Assembly (NCBI RefSeq): GCF_028705895.1
Contig: NZ_JAQWCQ010000033.1
Span: 1 to 39,275, forward strand
DNA length: 39,275 nucleotides
Direction of reading: 5' to 3'
From: Massilibacteroides sp.
GTDB lineage: Bacteria; Bacteroidota; Bacteroidia; Bacteroidales; Tannerellaceae
The notes beneath the pieces are model-generated. The model was given only the letters and a program-made list of their open reading frames with translations. It was not told where the DNA came from and made no database searches. Positions 1 to 9,251 of the stretch are shown one piece after another. A program made the translations under genes and the position numbers. Numbering within the stretch: position 1 is the first letter of the stretch; every line of letters begins with the position of its first letter.

Positions 1-236
1 AAATAAAATTAAAGTCATTATTGGGTGCTAAGTTTGCAATATTACGATGTACGAATACATCACCTATATCAGTTTGCAATAGTTGTTCCACAGAAATACG
101 ACTATCTGAACATCCAATAAAAAAAATATTCCGGATTTTGTCCCTCACTAAGATTCTTAAAATACATGGGATCCTCTGCTAATTTCTCAGCTTTCCATTT
201 CTGATTGTCTAAAAAAATACGGTTAATATTATCCAT
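1..236 (-). pseudogene. Beta-carbonic anhydrase, 5' part, frameshifted and cut by window edge
   Basis: The minus strand from the ATG at 236 encodes a typical beta-carbonic anhydrase N-terminus (tryptophan and glutamate-rich helix, then GQNPEYFF). After a run of 8 A (plus strand, 114-121) the frame is lost to a stop. Dropping one base restores IGCSDSR, which carries the Cys-x-Asp-x-Arg zinc and active-site motif, followed by DVFVHRNIANLAPNNDF with the conserved HRN. The enzyme interconverts CO2 and bicarbonate in the cytoplasm. The second zinc Cys/His pair would lie beyond the window. The one-base slip may be a real mutation, a slippage site or a sequencing error; the rest of the reading is well conserved, so the break is recent or artefactual. 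Confidence 0.82.
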
Positions 237-347
237 AGCTTATCTAAATTAGTGAATTTACAATATCGTAAAAGAATAGGATAAATCATTGAATTTTAAT
301 ATAATTTTCTTTTTAATATAGAATGTTTTCTTTTTTGAATACTTTGA

Positions 348-1072
348 GAGCCTGTTTAAATTTTTATAGGATATTTCTTGAGGGCTTGTTTCGGTCTTCT
401 TTCGTCTTCTTTTGGATCAGTCCGATACCCCGGTTGTTATTACACTTGGATTATGTCGTTTTTAATGGGATTACCTCGATAGGTTAAAACAAATCGTGGA
501 CAGCAAATATAAAAAAAGTGAAATAAAAAACAAAATAATAGCAAAATCTGTCATTTTTAGACAAGTTGTCATCGGCTTCAATAGCGTTGTTTTAACGCGC
601 TTTATTAAATAAAATGACAATATATGTACCCGAAAAACAAACACCGAAAAACCGCACTTAAACCGCACGATACGGCATGCCCATTTTTTTGAATTATCAA
701 AATTGAACAAAAAAAGGCAATGGATAAAATCTCCCTATTCTTTTTGGAAAAAGACTCTATTCTTTTTTTGAAGATAAAGGATATCTTTCAGAAAATAACC
801 TTTATATTTTCGGTAAAAAACGGGCTATTTTAGTCTAAATACAATATTTATTAGTCTAAAACGGTATTATAAATCAAAAAACAAGGATGGATATTTTTTT
901 ACGCGTAAGTAAAAGGACGAAAAAAGTATCTATTTGTCAAAATAAAACACAAAAAATCAAAGCTATTCGATTTGGTTTTAAGGCTGAAAGCCCGCTATGC
1001 TCATTCATGCGGATATACAACTAAACAAAAAATAAAACGAAATAAGCCACGAATAAAAAATTAAACAGGCTC
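348..1072. mobile_element. Long (725 bp) copy of an IS5/IS1031-type repeat element
   Basis: It begins GAGCCTGTTTAAATTTTTAT and ends with the inverse sequence (one base different), and is flanked on both sides by TGA, a 3-bp target duplication of the TNA kind. The first about 65 bp and last about 88 bp match the two 182-bp copies at 23851 and 24626. The middle, about 570 bp, differs and holds no convincing intact gene, only a degenerate 21-bp repeat module (677-870). The left and right flanks together with the 3-bp duplication suggest an IS5-family IS1031-group origin; this is inferred from ends and target size, as no transposase is present. Confidence 0.7.
677..870 (+). repeat. Degenerate 21-bp repeat module with decayed small reading frame
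   Basis: Starting at ATGCCCATTTTTTTG and in the same frame 93 bases on, the sequence reads FEDKGYLSENNLYIFGKK, close to FEDKGYISKNNLYVSEDN in the module at 24208-24441. Two stops (TGA, TAA) interrupt the frame between. From about 760 onward the DNA repeats with a period of 21 bases (7 residues), becoming weaker to the right. It is therefore a decayed relative of the second module, here inside the long repeat element. Confidence 0.6.
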
Positions 1073-1098
1073 TGAATAAAATTAAAATAGGATAAATG

Positions 1099-1129
1099 TT
1101 GGCTTATATCTTTTTCGATGTTATTTTTG
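1099..1129 (+). promoter_or_regulatory. Promoter of the GH78 gene
   Basis: TTG at 1099-1101, a 20-bp spacer and TATTTTTG at 1122-1129 fit the Bacteroidetes TTTG / TAnnTTTG pattern. It lies just right of the repeat element and about 40 bp before the ATG. Confidence 0.55.
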
Positions 1130-1169
1130 TTAATATTGCTAACATAATGAAAAATACAGACTTCTTATC

Positions 1170-3362
1170 ATGAAAAAGATTTTACTGCTCTTTTTTTTCA
1201 CTTGCTATCTGAGTGCTGTTTCCGTTTATGCCGAAAATTGGAAAGGGCGATGGATAAATACCGAACATTGTCAAAGTGCAACGAATACCTGGTTGGCTTT
1301 TCGTAAGACGGTTGACTTGAAAAATGTGCCTGAAAGCCTGACGGCGAAAATTGCTGCCGATACAAAGTACTGGTTATGGATTAATGGTCGGTTAGTTGTC
1401 TTCGAAGGCGGTTTGAAAAGAGGCCCAAGTATGCATGACAGCTATTTTGATAAGGTGGAGATTGCGCCTTACTTGAAAAAAGGAGAAAATTTAATTGCCA
1501 TACTTGTCTGGCATTTCGGAAAAGATGGTTTTTGCCATGTAAATAGTGGAAAAGCAGCGTTGTTGTTTGATGCACAGGGAGAAGGCGTAGAGATTGTATC
1601 CGATGATACCTGGCGTAGTGCGGTGTATGGTGCGTATCAGAATACGGAAGCTCCTTTCCCGAATTTTCGTTTGCCTGAAAGTAATATTCGTTTTGATGCA
1701 CGTCAGGAAATGCAGGGTTGGACTACTGCCTCATTCTCAGGAAACCTGCCTCAGGCAGTTATAATTGCCGATGCAGGGGATGCTCCTTTAGGAAAACTCG
1801 TAGAACGACCAATCCCGTTGTGGAAAGATTATGGTTTAACAGCTTATCCCAACGTGAGAAAGTCAGCAGATAATGATACCCTGTTCTGTCGTTTACCTTA
1901 TAACTGCCATGTGACTCCTTACCTCAAGGTAAAAGCACCTGCGGGAAAAACAATTCATATGCTTACTGATAATTATGAAGGAGGAGGTACTCCAAATGTG
2001 CGTGCGGAATACATTACGCGTGAAGGCATTCAGGAATATGAAAGTTTAGGCTGGATGAATGGTCACGAGATGTGGTATATTATTCCCGAAGACGTTGATG
2101 TGTTGGATGTAAAGTTTCGGGAAACCGGCTATAATGCGGAGTTTACAGGCTCATTCCAGAGTAATGATACTTTCCTGAATGAATTGTGGAAGCGTTCGGC
2201 GAGGACGCTTTATGTAACTATGCGCGACACGTATATGGATTGTCCGGATCGTGAACGGTCTCAATGGTGGGGCGATGAAGTCAATGAATTAGGCGAAGCG
2301 TTTTATGCTTTATCTCCTTCTTCCTGGAAATTAGCCGAAAAAGGAATTCATGAATTAATGAACTTCCAACGTAAAGATGGGGTGATTTATGCTCCTGTTC
2401 CCGCGGGCAACTGGTTTAAAGAATTACCGCTGCAAATGTTGGCTTCTGTGAGCTGGTATGGTTTTTATACGCAATATTATTTTTCAGGAGACAGTAGTTT
2501 TGTTGCTCCTATATATGATCGTTTACATGTCTATTTACATGATGTTTGGAAAGTAGATGCAAGCGGACTTCCCGTCGAACGTAATGGCAATTGGACGTGG
2601 GGCGATTGGGGAGAAAATATAGATATGGGGGTTCTTACTACTTGCTGGTATTATCTTGCATTAAAAGCTGAACGGGAATTTGCTTTACAATTAGGCAAAA
2701 CCATTGATGCCGCCCAAAATCTGCAAATGATGCAAACGATTGAGAAATGTTTTGATACAAAATACTGGACAGGAACCTGCTTCCGTTCTCCGGGATATAA
2801 AGGAGAGACAGATGATCGCTCTCAGGCAATGGCAATTGTTTCCGGTTTGGCCTCTACAGACAAATATCCGGCTTTGACAAAAGTGCTGAAAAAAGAATAT
2901 CACGCAAGTCCGTATATGGAAAAATATGTATTGGAAGCCTTGTTTAAGATGAAACAATCAAGTTTTGCTATTGAACGTATGAAATCACGCTATAGTAAGA
3001 TGATGAATTATCCTTATACCACCTTGTTTGAAGGGTGGGATGTAGGTCCTGAAGGCTTTGGTGGCGGAACGATTAACCATGCATGGAGTGGGGGGCCGTT
3101 GACTATCCTTAGTCAGAAATTGTGCGGAATAGAACCTACATCGCCAGGCTTTAAGACGTTCAAAGTTGAACCGGATTTAGGCTCACTAAAAGAAGCCTCT
3201 GCTACCGTAGAAACACAATACGGCTTTATCCGTGTTGATATAAAGAAGAAAGGTTCAACGATTAGTCTTGCTGTTGATGTTCCCCAAGGAACAGAAGCGA
3301 CATTGGTTCTCCCGAAAAAGAAACCTAAAAAAGTAACAGCCGGAAAACACGTGATAAATTGA
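1170..3362 (+). CDS. Secreted GH78 alpha-L-rhamnosidase-like glycoside hydrolase
   Basis: The 730-residue protein starts with a signal peptide (about residues 1-21, ending VYAEN) and so acts in the periplasm or at the surface. An N-terminal beta-sandwich (about 23-200) contains the WLWINGR segment seen in rhamnosidase-type carbohydrate-binding domains. The (alpha/alpha)6 catalytic domain follows with MDCPDRERSQWWGDE at about 356-370, the counterpart of the DCPxRxE...GD signature of GH78 carrying acidic catalytic candidates. The C-terminal GH78 beta domain starts near PTSPGFKTFKVEPDLG (about 655). The family releases terminal alpha-L-rhamnose from plant glycans; the exact substrate is not readable. 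It is transcribed alone, convergent with the arabinose operon, and no AraR-type palindrome is seen upstream. Confidence 0.85.
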   Translation: MKKILLLFFFTCYLSAVSVYAENWKGRWINTEHCQSATNTWLAFRKTVDLKNVPESLTAKIAADTKYWLWINGRLVVFEGGLKRGPSMHDSYFDKVEIAPYLKKGENLIAILVWHFGKDGFCHVNSGKAALLFDAQGEGVEIVSDDTWRSAVYGAYQNTEAPFPNFRLPESNIRFDARQEMQGWTTASFSGNLPQAVIIADAGDAPLGKLVERPIPLWKDYGLTAYPNVRKSADNDTLFCRLPYNCHVTPYLKVKAPAGKTIHMLTDNYEGGGTPNVRAEYITREGIQEYESLGWMNGHEMWYIIPEDVDVLDVKFRETGYNAEFTGSFQSNDTFLNELWKRSARTLYVTMRDTYMDCPDRERSQWWGDEVNELGEAFYALSPSSWKLAEKGIHELMNFQRKDGVIYAPVPAGNWFKELPLQMLASVSWYGFYTQYYFSGDSSFVAPIYDRLHVYLHDVWKVDASGLPVERNGNWTWGDWGENIDMGVLTTCWYYLALKAEREFALQLGKTIDAAQNLQMMQTIEKCFDTKYWTGTCFRSPGYKGETDDRSQAMAIVSGLASTDKYPALTKVLKKEYHASPYMEKYVLEALFKMKQSSFAIERMKSRYSKMMNYPYTTLFEGWDVGPEGFGGGTINHAWSGGPLTILSQKLCGIEPTSPGFKTFKVEPDLGSLKEASATVETQYGFIRVDIKKKGSTISLAVDVPQGTEATLVLPKKKPKKVTAGKHVIN

Positions 3363-3363
3363 T

Positions 3364-3396
3364 TTTAGTTGGGGTGCATAATACACCCCAACTAAA
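3364..3396. terminator. Bidirectional terminator hairpin between GH78 gene and symporter gene
   Basis: A perfect 13-bp inverted repeat (TTTAGTTGGGGTG and its complement) with a 7-nt loop lies between two convergent genes and immediately follows the GH78 stop codon. The flanks are A/T-rich rather than a clean T run. Confidence 0.8.
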
Positions 3397-3405
3397 TTAT
3401 AAGAA

Positions 3406-5151
3406 TTACCAGAAATACCAGTAGAAAGCAGCGCACAAAGCAACTACACCGATAGATGCTACTACATCGATCCAGTTCCAGCTCTTTCTGATCTGCGTTT
3501 TATAATCTGATGTGAATGTGATCGCTTCTATTTGTTTGGCTGTTGGAGCCGGAGTGAAGAATGAAACTACCACCATCAGCAAAATGATAAATACGAGCAG
3601 CCAGATTTCAAATATAAGCCAGTTTGTCTGCCAGAACCAAGCTGTATAATCCCAATACCAACCCGTCATCAGATCTTTGCCGGTATTCGTGAAAATATTC
3701 GTTATCAAACGTAACATACCGAGAATAAATCCAACGATCATACCTACTTCACCTGCTTTAGGGGTGATCTTTTTGGAGAAAATACCCAGGGCAAATACTG
3801 CAACCATTGCCGGAGCAAGTAATGATTGGATACCCTGCAGATAATCGTAAAGACTACCAAGACTCATCATAATAGGTATCCACACAATACCGAGGATTAC
3901 AACAACTATAGTTGCAATACGACCAACTAAAACATAAGTTGCTTCACTTTTATTTTTGAACATAGGTTTATAAAAGTCTTCTGTAAACAGCGTAGCACAA
4001 GAGTTGAAGAAGGCTGCTAAAGAAGCGACCAATGCCGAAATAAAGCCAATAGTAACAATACCTTTAACTCCTGCCGGTAATACGAATTTAACCATAGCAC
4101 CAAACGCCGTATCCGGATTTTCCAGCGTAAATCCACTGTCCGGATGAGCAGCTAAGGCCGCAGCAATCATCCCCGGGATAAGAAACATGAATACGGGTAA
4201 TACTTTAAAATAACCCGCAGCGATAGAGCCTCTGCGTGCCCGTTTCATAACTGCTTCATTCGATTCGCCTTTACGTTGCCCGAGTACACGCTGTACGATA
4301 TGCTGATCGGTACACCAATACCAGAATCCGATAATAGATGCTCCAATAAATACCCAGAATCCCGGATACTCATCATATAATGGATCTCCTGTCTGGAAAT
4401 GGAACATATGATTTGTTCCGTATGCAACGCCATCTTCACCCACATTCAGCGTTTTGGAGTAATCAATCATCGCCGCCCAACCGTCACCGATATTTCCTCC
4501 ACCAAGAGTTGCTAATCCAAGGAAAAGAACGAGGAAAGATCCCAGAATGAGTATAGGAGTCTGAATGGCTGATAGTGTCATAACTCCTTTCATACCACCC
4601 AAAACAGTGAATATTCCGGTTAGAACAATTAAACCGATAGCCCCGTACCAAAAAGGTAAACCAAGAAGGCTTTCCATGAATATACCACCCGTAAATGCCG
4701 TAACACTCACCTTTGTTAAGACATAAGCAACGAGTGTGATTATGGATAACCATGATCCTGTTGCCGGTGTGTATCGATATTTGAGAAAATCAGGCATGGT
4801 AATGATTTTCCCCATTTTGTTATTCATAAGCTGGTAGAAGGGAACAAAAAGCCAACCTAAGAGAAGGATCATCCAACCTTGCATTTCCCAATGTGCCATG
4901 CCGACACCTGCTTTTGCACCTGTGCCTGCAAGACCAACGAGATGCTCCGAGCCGATATTGGCCGCAAAAATAGCCGCACCAATAATATACCAGGGTTCAC
5001 CTTTCCCAAATAAGTAATCTTCACTGTTCGCTCCCTGTTGTAAACGTTTGTCTTTCTGTATCGAACGCCATACAGCCCAGGATACAAGCACTATTCCGAT
5101 TACGATAATTACCCAGTCAATCCATAAAAACTCGTGTGATTCCCAATTCAT
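3406..5151 (-). CDS. Sodium/solute symporter (SSS family), probable L-arabinose importer
   Basis: The 581-residue protein has about 14 hydrophobic segments and the SSS pattern: DYLFGKGEPWYIIGAAIFAANIGSEHLVG near the N-terminus (sodium site region of helix 1) and GGMKGVMTLSAIQTPILILG in the middle. The closest general type is SGLT-like sugar symporters, which couple sugar entry to sodium. It is the last gene of the araD-araA-araB unit, with 14 bp between the araB stop and its ATG, which makes arabinose the likely cargo. Substrate is inferred from context only. Transcription ends at the hairpin just downstream. Confidence 0.85.
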   Translation of the reverse strand: MNWESHEFLWIDWVIIVIGIVLVSWAVWRSIQKDKRLQQGANSEDYLFGKGEPWYIIGAAIFAANIGSEHLVGLAGTGAKAGVGMAHWEMQGWMILLLGWLFVPFYQLMNNKMGKIITMPDFLKYRYTPATGSWLSIITLVAYVLTKVSVTAFTGGIFMESLLGLPFWYGAIGLIVLTGIFTVLGGMKGVMTLSAIQTPILILGSFLVLFLGLATLGGGNIGDGWAAMIDYSKTLNVGEDGVAYGTNHMFHFQTGDPLYDEYPGFWVFIGASIIGFWYWCTDQHIVQRVLGQRKGESNEAVMKRARRGSIAAGYFKVLPVFMFLIPGMIAAALAAHPDSGFTLENPDTAFGAMVKFVLPAGVKGIVTIGFISALVASLAAFFNSCATLFTEDFYKPMFKNKSEATYVLVGRIATIVVVILGIVWIPIMMSLGSLYDYLQGIQSLLAPAMVAVFALGIFSKKITPKAGEVGMIVGFILGMLRLITNIFTNTGKDLMTGWYWDYTAWFWQTNWLIFEIWLLVFIILLMVVVSFFTPAPTAKQIEAITFTSDYKTQIRKSWNWIDVVASIGVVALCAAFYWYFW

Positions 5152-5165
5152 AACAATGTGTAGAT

Positions 5166-6833
5166 TTAAGAGAATAATTCAGCTTCTGTAAAGCTGCCTA
5201 ATTTTTGATAGTTCCCATACTGACGTATGTATATTTTGTGGTTCTCTTCATTTGGAATATATTCTTTAGAGAATCCTTGTCCCATTGCTTTTTGCGCTGT
5301 GAAAATATCCTTATGAATACCTGCAACGACAGAAGCAAACATCGCAGCACCGAATGCGCAAGCTTCTTTTGTCCTGGCCACTTTAATCGGCATATTCAGT
5401 ACATCAGCAAGTGCTTGCATAACCAAAGGGGATTTTTGAGAAATTCCTCCGATGCCAATAACATGATCTATCTCGATTCCGTTTTCAAGGAAACGATCAA
5501 CAATGGCTTTTGAACCAAATGCGGTGGCTTCAACCAATGCTTTATATATAAGCGGAGCTGTGCTGGCTAAATTGAGACCCGTAATGGTCCCTTTTACCAA
5601 CTGACTTGCATCCGGCGTGCGACGACCGTTCATCCAGTCAATTGCCAGCAGTGAACTTTCTGCCACAGGAATCTTCGCCGCTTCTTCGGATATTTCAGGG
5701 ATTAGTTTATCAAGTGCTTCTTCGATTAGTTTGGATTTGGTTGGATCGTCAATTAAATCAGACTTTCCGACCAGGTTTTCCAATGGCCAGGCAAGAACTG
5801 ATTTAAACCAGGCGTAGATATCTCCAAATCCGGATTGTCCGGCTTCCAATCCGATCATTCCAGGAACGACAGAGCCGTCCACTTGTCCGCAAATACCCGG
5901 AATAAGTTTTTGTTCCATATCTTCATACGAAGCAATCATGATATCGCAGGTCGATGTGCCGATCACACGAACGAACGTCTTTGGTCCGATTTCTGCTCCG
6001 ACAGCTCCCATATGGCAATCAAATGCTCCTACGCCAACGGCAACACGAGTTGACAAACCTAACCTGTCAGCCCATTCTTGTGTAAGCTGGCCAACTTTAG
6101 TATCACTTGTGTATGTGCTTTCGTATAAACGTTCCCTGTATCCTTTGAGTAAAGGACTGATGGCAACTAAGAACTCTTCGGGAGGAAGCCCGCCCCATTC
6201 TTCGAGCCACATGGCTTTGTGTCCCGCTGAACAACGGCTTCTTACTATTTTCTCCGGTTTAATCACTCCTGTAATAAGTGCCGGCATCCAATCGCAATGT
6301 TCTATCCAACTGTAGGCAGTTTCACGTATCGATTCATCAACTGACAGTACATGAGCCATCTTTGCCCATACCCATTCGCTGGAATAAATTCCGCCTTCAT
6401 AGGCTGTATAATCTATATCCCAGGTTTTTGCCAATTGATTAATGCGAGCTGCTTCGTTTACTGCTGTATGGTCTTTCCACAAGACAAACATTGCGTTTGG
6501 ATTTTCAGAAAACTCAGAGCGAAGTGCCAAGGGGAGCCCTTCTTTATCAATAAGTACCGGTGTGGAACCTGTTGTATCAAAAGACATACCGACAACGTTT
6601 TCTGCTACATGCGCCGGCGAATTATTAAGTGCTTCTTTAATTGACTCCTCAAGAGCTTCTATATAATCTAAAGGATGTTGACGATATTGATTTTGCTGCG
6701 GATTACAATATTTTCCCTGCATCCACCTCTTATAGTATTTTACGGATGAAGCTATTTCTTTTCCGGTTTCTGCTTCAATGATTATAGCCCGGCACGAATC
6801 CGATCCATAATCCAATCCTATTACATATTTCAT
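5166..6833 (-). CDS. araB: Ribulokinase (FGGY sugar kinase)
   Basis: The 555-residue protein phosphorylates L-ribulose with ATP to L-ribulose-5-phosphate in the cytoplasm, step two of arabinose use. The N-terminal phosphate-binding loop reads GLDYGSDSCRAII, the mid-domain has GAFDCHMGAVGA with the catalytic-type Asp, and the C-terminal ATPase fold has GIGGISQKSPLVMQALADV and EACAFGAAMFA. The length matches long-form araB. It lies between araA and the symporter gene. The ATG is preceded by a 67-bp spacer that contains a strong hairpin. Confidence 0.95.
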   Translation of the reverse strand: MKYVIGLDYGSDSCRAIIIEAETGKEIASSVKYYKRWMQGKYCNPQQNQYRQHPLDYIEALEESIKEALNNSPAHVAENVVGMSFDTTGSTPVLIDKEGLPLALRSEFSENPNAMFVLWKDHTAVNEAARINQLAKTWDIDYTAYEGGIYSSEWVWAKMAHVLSVDESIRETAYSWIEHCDWMPALITGVIKPEKIVRSRCSAGHKAMWLEEWGGLPPEEFLVAISPLLKGYRERLYESTYTSDTKVGQLTQEWADRLGLSTRVAVGVGAFDCHMGAVGAEIGPKTFVRVIGTSTCDIMIASYEDMEQKLIPGICGQVDGSVVPGMIGLEAGQSGFGDIYAWFKSVLAWPLENLVGKSDLIDDPTKSKLIEEALDKLIPEISEEAAKIPVAESSLLAIDWMNGRRTPDASQLVKGTITGLNLASTAPLIYKALVEATAFGSKAIVDRFLENGIEIDHVIGIGGISQKSPLVMQALADVLNMPIKVARTKEACAFGAAMFASVVAGIHKDIFTAQKAMGQGFSKEYIPNEENHKIYIRQYGNYQKLGSFTEAELFS

Positions 6834-6860
6834 GCTATATTGATTTGAAGGTTAGTACAT

Positions 6861-6892
6861 ACGCCATGTAACGTGAATCCGTTACATGGCGT
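6861..6892 (-). promoter_or_regulatory. Perfect 13-bp hairpin in the araA-araB spacer
   Basis: ACGCCATGTAACG and its exact complement are separated by 6 nt, directly after the araA stop and 27 bp before araB. No T run follows in the direction of transcription, so it looks more like an mRNA-stabilising or partial-attenuation structure than a full terminator. Confidence 0.6.
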
Positions 6893-6900
6893 TACTATTA

Positions 6901-8403
6901 TTATCTTAATGCTTTATTCAGCATATAATATACTTCGTTATTACGAAGGTCTTGACGGAACTGACGGATAGTTGTGTCTTTATCAATTATCAGCAATTCG
7001 ATATCTGCAATTTCAGCATAATCTTCTAACATATCTGTTGTTACAGAATAAGAAAAACTGGAGTGGTGCGTACCACCTGCCAGAATCCACGCCCCGGCTC
7101 CGATTTCGAAATTAGGCATAGGTTTCCATAACGCACATGCAACAGGAAGTTTAGGAAGCGGTTTGGGTTCTTCCACCATCACTTCATTTACAATCATACG
7201 GAAACGATTGCCCATGTCAACGATAGTAGCGGCAACTCCTTCTCCTTTATGTGCCTGGAAAACAAGACGAGCACATGTACGTGCATCTCCGATACCTAAG
7301 AAATGGACTTCTATACGAGGTTTTACTCCCGTTATGTCCGGATTTATTTCCAACATATGCGATTGAAGAATCGTACTATTCTCGCCATCAAAGTTTAAGG
7401 TATAATCCTCAAGGAATGATTGTCCACCCGGTAATCCTTGTCCCATTATCCACATTGTGCGTACAAGAGCTGCCGATTTCCAGTCGCCTTCAGCACCAAA
7501 GCCGTATCCTTCAGCCATCAAACGTTGTGATGCAAATCCCATTAACTGAGACATGCCTTCTAATTCATTAAAACTTGTTGTGAACCCTTTGGCTCCATTG
7601 TCCTGCAGGAAGCGGCGAAGTCCGATTTCCTGTGCTGCAGCATCGCGGACAAACGAATGTTTCTCTGCCCCTTTCTTACAATCGTCAGCGAAGTCATATG
7701 TTTTTTCGTATTCAGCAACTAACGCATCTATTTCAGTTTCCGTTACCGCATTCACATAAGGTACAAGAGTTGCAATAGGTGCATTGTCCACATGATATCC
7801 TAAGCGTATTTCTGCTTCAACTTTATCACCATCAGTAACGGCCACATTATTCATGTTATCTCCGAAGCGGATAATAAGCATATCCTGTGCATCTGCCCAG
7901 CCTGCACATACACGCATCCAACCGGCTATTTTCTTTTGAGTTTCTTTCTCTTTCCAGTATCCGACAACCACCTTACGGGGTTTGCGCAAACGACTGGTAA
8001 TATGACCGAACTCACGATCTCCGTGTGCTGATTGATTCAGATTCATAAAATCCATGTCGATTTCACTCCAAGGAATTTCTTTATTGTATTGCGTATGAAG
8101 ATGTAAAAGAGGCTTCTTGTAATCCAATAAACCATGTATCCACATCTTGGCAGGAGAAAATGTATGCATCCAGGTAATCATTCCGACACATTTTGTATCT
8201 CCGTTTGCTGCACGCATAATTTCAGAAATCTCCGCCGAAGAATTGGCAGTACCTTTATATACCACTTTAATCGGTAGTATCCCCGAATCATTTAACCCTT
8301 TTACCATTTCTGTAGAATGCGCATCTACAGCTACCACAGCATCACCCCCATATAAGAGTTGAGCTCCGGTTACAAACCATACTTCTAAATCTTTAAAATT
8401 CAT
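6901..8403 (-). CDS. araA: L-arabinose isomerase
   Basis: The 500-residue cytoplasmic enzyme converts L-arabinose to L-ribulose with a Mn2+ ion. The four metal/catalytic residues known from E. coli AraA (E306, E333, H350, H450) are all present in matching motifs: AEGDWK (E305), SFLEDYTLNF (E332), QSHMLE (H349) and GGTHHSSF (H446/H447). The N-terminus GAQLLYGGDAV and WMHTFSPAKMW are also typical, and the length is that of the family. It is the second gene of the araD-araA-araB-symporter unit. The 101-bp gap from araD contains a 9-bp inverted repeat. Confidence 0.97.
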   Translation of the reverse strand: MNFKDLEVWFVTGAQLLYGGDAVVAVDAHSTEMVKGLNDSGILPIKVVYKGTANSSAEISEIMRAANGDTKCVGMITWMHTFSPAKMWIHGLLDYKKPLLHLHTQYNKEIPWSEIDMDFMNLNQSAHGDREFGHITSRLRKPRKVVVGYWKEKETQKKIAGWMRVCAGWADAQDMLIIRFGDNMNNVAVTDGDKVEAEIRLGYHVDNAPIATLVPYVNAVTETEIDALVAEYEKTYDFADDCKKGAEKHSFVRDAAAQEIGLRRFLQDNGAKGFTTSFNELEGMSQLMGFASQRLMAEGYGFGAEGDWKSAALVRTMWIMGQGLPGGQSFLEDYTLNFDGENSTILQSHMLEINPDITGVKPRIEVHFLGIGDARTCARLVFQAHKGEGVAATIVDMGNRFRMIVNEVMVEEPKPLPKLPVACALWKPMPNFEIGAGAWILAGGTHHSSFSYSVTTDMLEDYAEIADIELLIIDKDTTIRQFRQDLRNNEVYYMLNKALR

Positions 8404-8422
8404 GATATTAATTTTTTATTGA

Positions 8423-8459
8423 GTTCTTTCAATAGGTATTAAGAAGTTCCTGAAAGAAC
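8423..8459 (-). promoter_or_regulatory. Inverted repeat in the araD-araA spacer
   Basis: GTTCTTTCA and its complement TGAAAGAAC are 19 nt apart in the gap between the two genes. It may form an RNA hairpin that adjusts the relative output of araD and araA; no T run makes it a terminator. Confidence 0.4.
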
Positions 8460-8504
8460 CAGGTTATTATTTTTATTCTTTTGTTGCTTGTTTATAAAAG
8501 AGAC

Positions 8505-9188
8505 TTATTGTCCGTAATAAGCCTTCGGACCATGTTTCCTGCTAAAATGTTTATCGATTAACGCTTCATTCATGCTGAATGTCGGATTAATGTTTATCGA
8601 AATAAAAGCCATTTTAGCAACCTGTTCCAAAACTACGGCATTGTGAACCGCATCATGGGCATCCTTTCCCCAGGAGAAAGGGCCGTGGTTATTCACCAAT
8701 ACTCCAGGTGTATGGTCGGGGTTGGTGCTATGAAAAGTCTCAATAATAACATTACCGGTTTCCAGTTCATAATCTCCGTAAATCTCTTGTTTAGTCATTG
8801 ACCGTGTACAAGGAATTGCCTCTTTGAAATAGTCGGCATGAGTTGTTCCTATATTAGGAATAGCAGAACCTGCCTGTGCCCACGCTGTGGCATAAGTTGA
8901 ATGAGTATGTACTATCCCTCCGATATTAGGGAAGGCTTTGTATAGAGCGAGATGGGTTGGTGTATCTGAAGAAGGCTTCAGTTTTCCCTCCACAATCGTT
9001 CCCTCCATATCCAGAATCACCATATCATCTGCCGTCATTGTGTCGTAAGAGACTCCGGACGGTTTTATGGCGATTAATCCCTTCTCCCGGTCGATGCCGC
9101 TGACATTCCCCCAAGTGAAAATAACAAGTCCGTGTTTCACCAGGTCAATGTTTGCGTCAAAAACTTCTTTTTTTAATGCGTCTAACAT
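8505..9188 (-). CDS. araD: L-ribulose-5-phosphate 4-epimerase
   Basis: The 227-residue class II aldolase-fold enzyme converts L-ribulose-5-phosphate to D-xylulose-5-phosphate, linking arabinose use to the pentose phosphate pathway. The zinc ligands are visible as HTH in [14 protein letters not shown] (H94, H96) and [11 protein letters not shown] (H168), matching H95, H97 and H171 of E. coli AraD. The catalytic acid D119 (TTHADYF), D75 (KPSSDTPTH) and a C-terminal tyrosine (Y224/Y225) are also kept. It is first in the operon, behind the probable AraR operator and a TATCTTTG promoter box. Confidence 0.97.
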   Translation of the reverse strand: MLDALKKEVFDANIDLVKHGLVIFTWGNVSGIDREKGLIAIKPSGVSYDTMTADDMVILDMEGTIVEGKLKPSSDTPTHLALYKAFPNIGGIVHTHSTYATAWAQAGSAIPNIGTTHADYFKEAIPCTRSMTKQEIYGDYELETGNVIIETFHSTNPDHTPGVLVNNHGPFSWGKDAHDAVHNAVVLEQVAKMAFISININPTFSMNEALIDKHFSRKHGPKAYYGQ

Positions 9189-9229
9189 ATTGTGTTTAAT
9201 ATAATTTGTATGCTCGTAGATAAGTGTTC

Positions 9230-9237
9230 CAAAGATA
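9230..9237 (-). promoter_or_regulatory. araD operon promoter -7 box
   Basis: On the minus strand TATCTTTG matches the Bacteroidetes TAnnTTTG box, 42 bp before the araD ATG. No clear TTTG -33 box is seen; the region where it should be adjoins the AraR-type palindrome, consistent with repression by occlusion. Confidence 0.6.
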
Positions 9238-9251
9238 CTTGCGATATTACT

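Noticed and set aside
471-710. Minus-strand frame of 79 residues inside the long repeat element
   Set aside because: A/T-rich, no start signal, no recognisable domain, and lies within degraded repeat sequence.
1130-1145. AraR-type operator upstream of the GH78 gene
   Set aside because: The inverted repeat GTTA-ATATTGC-TAAC differs from the ATAAGTGT/ACACTTAT arms.
5205-8362. Many plus-strand frames across araB and araA
   Set aside because: They are shadow frames of well-supported genes with no domains or start signals.
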